From contig JAJVIC010000016.1 of the NCBI GenBank assembly GCA_022072225.1, forward strand, positions 1 through 43,770: DNA of 43,770 bases, given 5' to 3'. The position numbers and the translations under genes are program-made. Positions 6,364 through 12,949 of the stretch are shown piece after piece; within the stretch, counting starts at the first letter, position 1; every line of letters begins with the position of its first letter. Below the pieces are notes generated by a model. That model did no database searches. It worked only from the letters and a program-made list of their open reading frames with translations, and was not told where the DNA came from. Source of the stretch: Bacteroidia bacterium (GTDB lineage Bacteria > Bacteroidota > Bacteroidia > SXHM01).

Positions 6364-7722
6364 TCAGCTCCCCTTGCCGCCGGGCGGATCGAACCGGGCC
6401 TTGCCCTGCAGCGGCTTTCGCCGCAGGAAGGCGGCCTTGTCGTCCTCCTGCGCCAAGGCCGACAGCTCCTCCTTGGCGGCTAGACGGGACCTCATCTTGT
6501 GCGACACGTACAGCGCCTCCTTCTTGAAACGCAGCACGTTGTCCGGATTCGCCAGGAAAGCAAGCTGATCGAGCACCTCGGCGGCCCACGGGTACTGCGC
6601 GAAGCGGGCGCGGGCCGTCGCCAACAGCGCCTGGATCGCCTGCCAATCGCCCGCATCGGCCGCTTCTCTCGCCTGCTGCAGGATGAGCGCCGTCTCGACC
6701 TCCGCCAGCCGCTCGGCGACCAGTTGATCGGGCAGGAGCGCATCCCACGCCGCCGGGGACACCGTCCCGACATTCAGCATGGCCTCCGGGAAGGCGATGG
6801 GCGCGCCGTCGGGCGTCGTGCCGCCGACGCCCGCCTGCAGAACATGAACGATCTCCGCACCCGTCGCGGCGCCGGCCTCGATCTCCAGCTCGACGAGGGC
6901 CCAGGCCTCCGCGCCCCAGGGCAGGTCCGGCAGCCGGGCGAGCGGAAACCCTTCCCGCTCCTCGACCGGGTAATCGTTCAGCAGCCGGATCCTCACCCCC
7001 TCGGGTGCACCCAGCGACAGCTTGAGATGGCGGGCGAACAGGCTCGATATGAGATCGAACTCCTCGGCGAAGGGCTCGAGCAGATCGGCCGCGCTGTCGC
7101 CGTAGTAGTGGTTGCCGAGGCCGCTCTTCGCCATCGCGACCATTAGGTCCTCGTTGAACTGACGGCCCAGGCCGTAGGTGGAAGTCGTCACGCCCGCCTG
7201 CGCTGCCGCGGCGCACTGGCCGGCGATGGTCTGGGGATCGACCTCCCCGACGTTGGCGTTGCCGTCCGAGAGCAGGATCACGCGCGCGATGGCCGCCTCG
7301 CCGGCGAGCGAAGCCAGTCCGTCCGCCCCCGCCTTCCAGCCGCCGTGCAGGTTGGTCGAGCCGCCCTCGAGGATCTGCGCCAGCGCTTGGCGCAGCTTCT
7401 GGCCGTCGCCGACCGGCGCCGCCCGCACCAGGGTGCGCACCTTGTCATCGAAGACCACCAGCGCCGCCGTGTCGCTCGGCGCAAGCCGGTCGACCATGTG
7501 GCGGGCGCAGCGCACCGCCTCGCGCAGCGGCTCGCCGGACATGGAGCCGGAGCGGTCGATAACGAGGGCGAGGCCATAGGGCTTGCGGGCCTTCACCTGC
7601 CCGGGCGCGGGATCGGGCGAGTGCACCCGCACCAGCACCGGCAGGCGCTGGGCGGCGCCGGCGATCAGGGCCGGTTTGAGGGGGGTGAGAATGACCTGGA
7701 TGTCCTGGCTGGATTCGGGCAT
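6364..7722 (-). CDS. vWA-domain protein with complete MIDAS
   Basis: The product is 452 residues long. The von Willebrand A domain starts near residue 48 and has an intact metal-ion-dependent adhesion site: DRSGS (56-60), T123 in GGSTNLHGG, and D153 in LLSDGN. After the domain (about 235 onwards) come beta segments and a helical tail rich in Lys and Arg. There is no signal peptide, so it is cytoplasmic and probably a metal-dependent protein-interaction platform. ATG 7722 is preceded by AGGAGA at a spacing of 6; the longer start at 7752 lacks that. It is the first gene of the operon down to 2299. The preceding 366-base gap must hold the promoter. Confidence 0.85.
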   Translation of the reverse strand: MPESSQDIQVILTPLKPALIAGAAQRLPVLVRVHSPDPAPGQVKARKPYGLALVIDRSGSMSGEPLREAVRCARHMVDRLAPSDTAALVVFDDKVRTLVRAAPVGDGQKLRQALAQILEGGSTNLHGGWKAGADGLASLAGEAAIARVILLSDGNANVGEVDPQTIAGQCAAAAQAGVTTSTYGLGRQFNEDLMVAMAKSGLGNHYYGDSAADLLEPFAEEFDLISSLFARHLKLSLGAPEGVRIRLLNDYPVEEREGFPLARLPDLPWGAEAWALVELEIEAGAATGAEIVHVLQAGVGGTTPDGAPIAFPEAMLNVGTVSPAAWDALLPDQLVAERLAEVETALILQQAREAADAGDWQAIQALLATARARFAQYPWAAEVLDQLAFLANPDNVLRFKKEALYVSHKMRSRLAAKEELSALAQEDDKAAFLRRKPLQGKARFDPPGGKGS

Positions 7723-7784
7723 GCGTATCTCCTGAATGGTCGCCGGCGGCATTGCCGGCGCGTGCAGACAGGATAGAAAATGCC

Positions 7785-7806
7785 AGTCTCAGGGCGTGAG
7801 CCTGGG
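7785..7806 (-). repeat. Dispersed palindrome copy 1
   Basis: Read on the minus strand this is CCCAGGCTCACGCCCTGAGA followed by CT. The core AGGCTCA-N5-TGAG is shared with five other intergenic sites in the window (8044, 8601, 29895, 33949, 35004). The imperfect stem is short. Confidence 0.65.
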
Positions 7807-7834
7807 TGAAATTTCTCTGCGCGACGGAGATTCT

Positions 7835-7984
7835 CTAGCGCTCGATGACAAGCCCCATGCGCGCTTCGCCTGCATCGAGAACCCGCGCATGGAGTTTTAC
7901 CCGCATGCCCGGAGGGCCGTACCGGGCTGTCCATTCGTAGCCCGGCCTGGATTTGCCTGGAGCCGGCGCAGCCATCGTAAGCAT
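7835..7984 (-). CDS. Possible small protein, 49 residues
   Basis: The minus-strand frame reads MLTMAAPAPGKSRPGYEWTA, then a stretch rich in strand-forming residues (MRVKLHARVLDAGEARMGLVIER) and a TAG stop. The composition looks protein-like and the G/C bias at third positions is coding-like, but there is no good ribosome site and I know no family. It may be a remnant. An alternative start is ATG 7975. Confidence 0.3.
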   Translation of the reverse strand: MLTMAAPAPGKSRPGYEWTARYGPPGMRVKLHARVLDAGEARMGLVIER

Positions 7985-8043
7985 GGGAAAACTGGCCGAC
8001 TGGCCGGTTCCGCGCAGGAGAAATATCGATTGCCCCTTCCGCC

Positions 8044-8080
8044 AGGCTCACGTGGTGAGCCTCGTACAGGCGAGCCTGTA
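8044..8080. repeat. Tandem hairpin pair; dispersed palindrome copy 2
   Basis: Two perfect palindromes stand 2 bases apart: 8044-8062 (8-bp arms AGGCTCAC/GTGAGCCT, 3-base loop) and 8065-8080 (7-bp arms TACAGGC/GCCTGTA, 2-base loop). The first belongs to the AGGCTCA family. They begin 8 bases beyond the stop of the minus-strand HAD gene and may end its transcript or stabilise its 3' end, though no T-run follows. Confidence 0.65.
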
Positions 8081-8088
8081 TGGTTGCC

Positions 8089-8547
8089 TCACTCCCCGGC
8101 AAGTTCGGAAAGACGCCGTGCCAGCGCTTCCGCGCGCTCGTCCGTCAGGCCGTGGCGGCTGTCGCAGAGAAGAAGATGGGCGCAGCACTCGGGAAACTCC
8201 GGGGCCGAGTCGTCCAGCGCAAGCCAAGGGCTGCCTTCCAGGCGCTGCTTCCCCAGCCAGGCGAGGATTTCCTGGTGGCGGTTCGCCGGCACATCCGGCA
8301 CCCAAAGCTGGGTGGTGCCCACGACCCGCTCGGCGATGTCCCGTGAGAACCTCGACCGCAGGTAATCGATCCCGTAGATGCGCCGCCAGCTCGAGGAAAT
8401 GACGATGCACACCGCGGGATGGCGGCGCATCACCGACTCGAACAGCGGGCGGCGGCAGAAATGTTCCTCGTCCGGGCAGAACCTCGGGTGCAGCACCCCG
8501 TCGAAATCCAGGAACAGCGTCGTCTTTGCCATGCCCTGCTTCTGCAT
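8089..8547 (-). CDS. HAD-superfamily protein (RNA-repair-associated HAD type)
   Basis: The 152-residue protein has HAD motif I LDFDGVLH (about 13-20), motif II Ser in ISSSWRR (about 50-56) and the motif IV-like acidic pair LALDDS (about 109-114). The short, nearly capless form with a conserved SSSWR resembles the HAD domain known from Swiss-army-knife RNA-repair proteins, which act as polynucleotide 3'-phosphatases; that assignment is by resemblance. Start 8547 or 8532 (MAKTTLF) are both possible. The gene diverges from the WYL regulator across a 90-base gap holding a promoter and a palindrome. Confidence 0.75.
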   Translation of the reverse strand: MQKQGMAKTTLFLDFDGVLHPRFCPDEEHFCRRPLFESVMRRHPAVCIVISSSWRRIYGIDYLRSRFSRDIAERVVGTTQLWVPDVPANRHQEILAWLGKQRLEGSPWLALDDSAPEFPECCAHLLLCDSRHGLTDERAEALARRLSELAGE

Positions 8548-8561
8548 ATACCCCGCCCGCC

Positions 8562-8594
8562 TTGCCCGTCGACAATGAGCACTGCATAATGCAG
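8562..8594 (+). promoter_or_regulatory. Promoter of the WYL gene with palindrome over the -10
   Basis: TTGCCC (8562-8567) and CATAAT (8585-8590) are 17 bases apart, a plausible sigma70 promoter. A perfect palindrome CTGCAT-A-ATGCAG (8582-8594) covers the -10, and another CTGCAT half-site lies at 8542-8547. This arrangement suits repression by the WYL regulator encoded 43 bases downstream, which is inference. Confidence 0.45.
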
Positions 8595-8600
8595 CCGGAG

Positions 8601-8622
8601 AGTCTCAAGGCGTGAGCCTGGA
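8601..8622 (-). repeat. Dispersed palindrome copy 3
   Basis: Reads TCCAGGCTCACGCCTTGAGA then CT on the minus strand, nearly identical to copy 1 over 20 bases. It lies in the likely 5' untranslated leader of the WYL gene, between its promoter and ribosome site. Confidence 0.65.
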
Positions 8623-8637
8623 AACCGGGAGGACGGC

Positions 8638-9615
8638 ATGCCCCTCAACGAACGCATCTACAAGATCGAGCAGCTCCTCAAGAACCGCACGGTCGTGCCC
8701 TTCTCCCTGATGCAGGAACGCACGGAGGCTTCCCGGGCAAGCCTCAACCGCGACCTTCAGTTCATGCGCGACCGGTTGAGGATGCCCATCGTCTTCGACA
8801 AGGACCTGGGCGGCTACCGGCTGGATGGCGGCGGCGGCAAGCCGGTGCAGACCGAACTCCCCGGCCTCTGGTTCAACGACACCGAGATCCATGCCCTGCT
8901 CACCATGCAGCAGCTCATCTCGGGCCTCGACCGCGGCGGCCTGCTCGGCCCCCACCTGAAGCCCCTAATGGCCCGGCTGAAGGAACTGCTTGGCAGCGCC
9001 GACAACTCCGCCAACGAAGTAAGCCGGCGCGTGCGCGTGCTCGGCGTGCAGGTACGCAACCTCCCGCTGGCGAACTTCGCCGCCGTCGGCTCGGCCCTGC
9101 TGCGCCGCAAGCGCCTCCACATCCGCTACCACGCCCGCTACAACGACCAGCCCAGCGAGCGCGAAGTCTCCCCTCAGCGCCTGGTCTATTACCGCGACAA
9201 CTGGTACCTGGACGGCTGGTGCCATCTGCGCAACGACATCCGCAGCTTCGCCGTGGACGCCATCGAGCGCATCGAGATCCTGGAGAGCCGCGCGAAAGAC
9301 ATCCTGGAAAAGGAGCTCGACGAAGTGCTTGGCGCCGGATACGGCATCTTCTCCGGCAAGGACGTGAAGTGGGCGAAGCTGCGCTTCACCCCAGAGCGAG
9401 CGCGCTGGGTCGCCTCCGAGCGTTGGCATTCAAAGCAGAAGGGCTCCTTCGAGCCGGATGGCAGCTACCTGCTGGAAGTGCCCTTCTCCCATCCGCAAGA
9501 GCTGATTATGGACATCCTGCGGCATGGGGCGGCGGTGGAGGTTGTGGGGCCGGCGTCGCTCAGGAAGCAGGTAGAGGCGGAGGCGATAGCCATTGCAGCA
9601 CAATACGGATGCTGA
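8638..9615 (+). CDS. WYL-domain transcriptional regulator
   Basis: The 325-residue protein has an N-terminal winged HTH (residues 1-60, with RASLNRDLQFMRDR as a recognition helix), a central WYL domain (about 155-215, with SPQRLVYYRDNWYLDGWCH and an RSF segment) and a C-terminal WCX-like domain. WYL proteins are ligand-controlled repressors or activators, and BREX and other defence loci often carry one (BrxR/CapW group). The start has GGGAGG at a spacing of 6. The gene runs convergently toward the last BREX-operon gene, 99 bases away, so if it controls BREX it does so in trans. Confidence 0.88.
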   Translation: MPLNERIYKIEQLLKNRTVVPFSLMQERTEASRASLNRDLQFMRDRLRMPIVFDKDLGGYRLDGGGGKPVQTELPGLWFNDTEIHALLTMQQLISGLDRGGLLGPHLKPLMARLKELLGSADNSANEVSRRVRVLGVQVRNLPLANFAAVGSALLRRKRLHIRYHARYNDQPSEREVSPQRLVYYRDNWYLDGWCHLRNDIRSFAVDAIERIEILESRAKDILEKELDEVLGAGYGIFSGKDVKWAKLRFTPERARWVASERWHSKQKGSFEPDGSYLLEVPFSHPQELIMDILRHGAAVEVVGPASLRKQVEAEAIAIAAQYGC

Positions 9616-9714
9616 CGAAAAAGTCAGTTCCCGTAGGACGGCAGGAGCAAGTCTGTTCCGATTGAATAGGTTCCCGAGGAAATGAGAAAGCCCTTTCCTT
9701 GTATTGTTCGGAAT

Positions 9715-11376
9715 CTACACCCCCTTAACTTGAAGATTGCTCGCCACATAGGTCGGCGAAGACAGACCGCCAAATTGCGGGGTATCGGGTCCCATTTCTG
9801 GCAGTTCCGGAGCCGCACCTCCCATAGCAACCGCAAGTTGCGGAAACTCGTCAATGAATTCCGGATATCCTTCCGTTATCCAAGTAGGCACGGATGGCGC
9901 GGCATGGCAAAGCACTCGTATGCCGTGGGTCTCAATCCACCCCTGGGTCAGTTCGTGAACCATCGGGAGCCGGGCCCCACCCCCTGTCAGGACAACAAGC
10001 ACGCCGGGTTGCTCGAACATGCGTCTGATCCAACTCTCATGAACACCATCGAAGGTCTTTTGCACTGCCTCGCGAAGCCCTTTGCTGAAGCGGGCAACTT
10101 CTGGACTGTCGAGAAACTCGGGAAGAGAGACGCTGCCGGGCGTATCGTCGGCAAGGCGGTAGGCTAAGGTGCCATCGCGGAAGAGCGCCTCCTTGTATCG
10201 CCTTATGTGCAGGTTGAGTTCCGCGCCAATTCTCACCCCGTAGGGGCTTTGCAGATCAACGTGATGCTTCTTCAGGATGATGGCCCGCAAGAAATTGTCG
10301 ATCGTGTCACCCGCCTGCCGTATTCCATGGATGGACCCCTGAAGCCTGAAAATCTTCGGCGTGCTGGAGCTCCTGGGTTGGATCACTACGAATAGCCCGA
10401 AATCGGTGGTGCCGGCGCCCACATCGACGACGAGAAACCCTGGGTATTGCCGTTCCCCCTGGAGCACTATGCTGGCGGCAGCCGCTACTGGCTCTTCGAC
10501 GCCACCGGCAATGAGAAACGTCGGCGGCGTAACCGAGCCCAGCTTATCAAAGACGGCACGTATGGCACGAACATCAATGCCACCCTGCCAGTGCCCCGAG
10601 AACGTGTCAGCCAGAATTTGCGCCCGACTCAACATGCGTTCGAGCAATTGCTCTGCCCAGGCGGTACGCTGTGTATCCCAGCAGGGTCGCGCAAACCGAC
10701 GTCGCACGTAGCGAGAACGCTCGTGGCCCTCCTGTAGCTCCGTACAAGCCATGTCTGTGAGGTAACCAAGGTAGAGCGTAATCAGCTCCTCCTTCGTGAA
10801 CGGGATTTCGGTTGGATTGATCGCCTTAGGGACCGGTACGGAGGACAAGTCTGCCGTCGTACCCTGGCTCAGTTCCTGTTTCGGGGAGTCGAATCGTTGC
10901 CGTCCCGGCGTTTCATCCAAGAGGCTTTGGGCTATGGCTTCGTGGCCGAGGTACACGCGGCCGGTTCCGGAGATAAACAAAGATGACGGCAGTGCATAGA
11001 TTGCCTCCGTGTAGCCTGACCGCTGGCCAACCGCAAGGTCGAACGGTTTTTCCGTCTCACCATCAATAGCGAATGCCTTGGACATGGCAGTGCCGAAGTC
11101 CAGGCATAGCATCACCGATGGCTCCTCTGGAGCACTCAGAGCCGTTGAACTGAGGACGAGCGGAAATTCAGGAACAGCGATGATTGGTGGATCCTGCTGG
11201 CCCCTTGCGGAGTTCAAGTCCCCGACCTCAGCGCCCAGGTGCTGCAAGATGGCGATCAGCGCGTCTCTTTCGCCAGAAGTAATTGATCCGTTTAGCTTCC
11301 AATTTCCCCCAATGGGATCACGCTCAACGCGCTGAAAAAGGTTCTCCAGCGCCCACTTCGCTCTTTCTATATCCAT
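9715..11376 (-). CDS. Hsp70/actin-like ATPase at the end of the BREX operon
   Basis: A 553-residue protein with the ASKHA ATPase motifs: phosphate-1 MLCLDFGTAMSKAF (89-102), phosphate-2 VVDVGAGTTDFG (316-327) and adenosine motif VVLTGGGARLP (461-471). The first 55 residues are a separate helical region, and there is no typical DnaK substrate-binding tail, so it is not a housekeeping chaperone. GGAGG stands 6 bases before the ATG. It follows the 495-residue gene by 34 bases and is the last gene of the BREX transcript. Base composition is visibly less GC-rich than the BREX core genes, consistent with separate acquisition. A role in defence is inferred from position only. Confidence 0.85.
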   Translation of the reverse strand: MDIERAKWALENLFQRVERDPIGGNWKLNGSITSGERDALIAILQHLGAEVGDLNSARGQQDPPIIAVPEFPLVLSSTALSAPEEPSVMLCLDFGTAMSKAFAIDGETEKPFDLAVGQRSGYTEAIYALPSSLFISGTGRVYLGHEAIAQSLLDETPGRQRFDSPKQELSQGTTADLSSVPVPKAINPTEIPFTKEELITLYLGYLTDMACTELQEGHERSRYVRRRFARPCWDTQRTAWAEQLLERMLSRAQILADTFSGHWQGGIDVRAIRAVFDKLGSVTPPTFLIAGGVEEPVAAAASIVLQGERQYPGFLVVDVGAGTTDFGLFVVIQPRSSSTPKIFRLQGSIHGIRQAGDTIDNFLRAIILKKHHVDLQSPYGVRIGAELNLHIRRYKEALFRDGTLAYRLADDTPGSVSLPEFLDSPEVARFSKGLREAVQKTFDGVHESWIRRMFEQPGVLVVLTGGGARLPMVHELTQGWIETHGIRVLCHAAPSVPTWITEGYPEFIDEFPQLAVAMGGAAPELPEMGPDTPQFGGLSSPTYVASNLQVKGV

Positions 11377-11410
11377 TGCAGACCTCCCCTATCCCATCCT
11401 TGTCGGCTGT

Positions 11411-12898
11411 CTATTGATGTTTAGCCGTGGGCTTGATGTCACCCGATTCCACCAAGCCCTTTACGACCACTTCCCCAGGCTGCCCGTCTTCACTTAATCG
11501 GACCACTGCCGGACGAAGCACGCGCGCACGCAAACCGGCCGAGCCGCCGACTGCCTCGAAATACTTAGGCGCAAAGTCCATTTCCTGGCCGACGATGCCG
11601 AGGACCCCCAAGCGACGCTGCCTGCCAATATCCGAAATGATTGACACAAGCGACTTAGCGCGATCGACATGCGATTCCAGGCTGGAAACCAACGTTGGGT
11701 CATAGAGTTGGAGAGCCGGAATGACATGAGCCTGCAACGCCGAGATGCCTTCCTCAACACGGCTGGCGTCCAAAATGGCCTGAGCAATGAATGGATCGGT
11801 ACGCAGATCCTGGCTCGCCACCACAGTGTCGCGCATGCCACTGCCTTTGGGGCGGGTGGCCTTGCGCAGCCAGGCACGCACGGATTCGCTGAGCTCCGGG
11901 TGGCCATCCGCCAAGTCACGCAGCAACGCGTCGGCGCGTTGACGATGATTCACTACGATCTCAAGATGCTCAGCGAGCGACTGGGCGAACAACCCCTGCT
12001 TGGCCAGCAGGAGAATCGCCTCGAGAATGCTGTTAGCCATCCGTTCAAGATCGTGGCGCAATTCCTCGGGCCAACTGCCACCAACGAAAAGCCGCTTTGC
12101 CGCCTTCAGGGCGGAGTAGGTATCGGAGTCCGTAGCAAGGGAAAACCGCGTCCGGACCAGATCGTAGGTGCAAAGAATGATCTCCTTTGCCAGCCCGAGC
12201 TGCCTTTCCTCCTTGGTCGGCAAGCCCGTACTGGACATAGGAAGGCGGATCAGTTCCGCTAATCTCTCCCCTGGTGAATCTCCAGGGGGAAGCAACGACC
12301 CGACAACGGCTACACGCAGCGCGGCGATGATCCGCGCGAGACGGCCGGCCATGGAGTCTGCCGGAGACTCGGTCTCGAAGCGAAGTCCCGTTGCAGCAGT
12401 CCGAACCCCCAGAAAGATATCCGTGAGGTTGGTCGCGCGGGAGAACACAATCTCCGCGAATTCAGCACGGACCGTTTCACCAGTGTCCTCGCTGACCATG
12501 CCGTCGATGGCGTAGTCCAAGACCCAGGGTGCCGAGGTCCAGCGGCATGCCTTGGCTACGTAAGCGCGGTCGTCAGCCTCTTTGAGCGATCGGACGGGAA
12601 CGAGGCCATCGTTTAAAAGCGGCGCAACTTGCCTACGAATATCTGCCGCAATGGTCTTGGCCGACTGGGAGATGCGAACCAGTTGGACCAATGCTGCTAA
12701 GCGATCATCGCCCGTGCTGGAATGACGCAACACGTCCATCAGGCCTGCAACTCCGCTGGCAAAATCCTCGGTCTTGGCAACTTTCTGGAATACTTTGTCC
12801 GCCAGCAGGTCCGTAATGGCGGCCGCTCGCTCCTGGACTGTCGGGCCCTGGGCGAATCGCCTCAAAGCCGGATGAAGATTAGGCTCTTGCATATTCAT
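11411..12898 (-). CDS. Unknown helical protein, partner of the Hsp70-like ATPase
   Basis: The 495-residue protein is mostly alpha-helical (repeated amphipathic helices such as RAAAITDLLADKVFQKV and RLAALVQLVRISQSA), with a beta-rich end (RARVLRPAVVRLSEDGQPGE, then VVVKGLVESGDI) that could be a small OB- or GrpE-like beta domain. I recognise no family. It starts 51 bases after brxL ends and precedes the Hsp70-like gene by 34 bases, so the two form a pair. A nucleotide-exchange or substrate-adapter role for the ATPase is a guess from this pairing. No good ribosome site precedes 12898; ATG 12892 is an alternative. Confidence 0.75.
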   Translation of the reverse strand: MNMQEPNLHPALRRFAQGPTVQERAAAITDLLADKVFQKVAKTEDFASGVAGLMDVLRHSSTGDDRLAALVQLVRISQSAKTIAADIRRQVAPLLNDGLVPVRSLKEADDRAYVAKACRWTSAPWVLDYAIDGMVSEDTGETVRAEFAEIVFSRATNLTDIFLGVRTAATGLRFETESPADSMAGRLARIIAALRVAVVGSLLPPGDSPGERLAELIRLPMSSTGLPTKEERQLGLAKEIILCTYDLVRTRFSLATDSDTYSALKAAKRLFVGGSWPEELRHDLERMANSILEAILLLAKQGLFAQSLAEHLEIVVNHRQRADALLRDLADGHPELSESVRAWLRKATRPKGSGMRDTVVASQDLRTDPFIAQAILDASRVEEGISALQAHVIPALQLYDPTLVSSLESHVDRAKSLVSIISDIGRQRRLGVLGIVGQEMDFAPKYFEAVGGSAGLRARVLRPAVVRLSEDGQPGEVVVKGLVESGDIKPTAKHQ

Positions 12899-12949
12899 GG
12901 CTGTCTATTATCGATGACGACATCAGTCGCATTGCGCGTCTCGTCTCAG

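Larger units (their letters stand above)
7723..8088. other. Intergenic gap with two palindromic repeats and one small frame
   Basis: This 366-base stretch separates the vWA operon from the HAD gene. It contains one copy of the window's dispersed palindrome (7785-7806), a 49-codon minus-strand reading frame (7835-7984) and a tandem hairpin pair (8044-8080). I see no convincing -35/-10 pair for the vWA operon, although its promoter should lie here. Confidence 0.5.
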
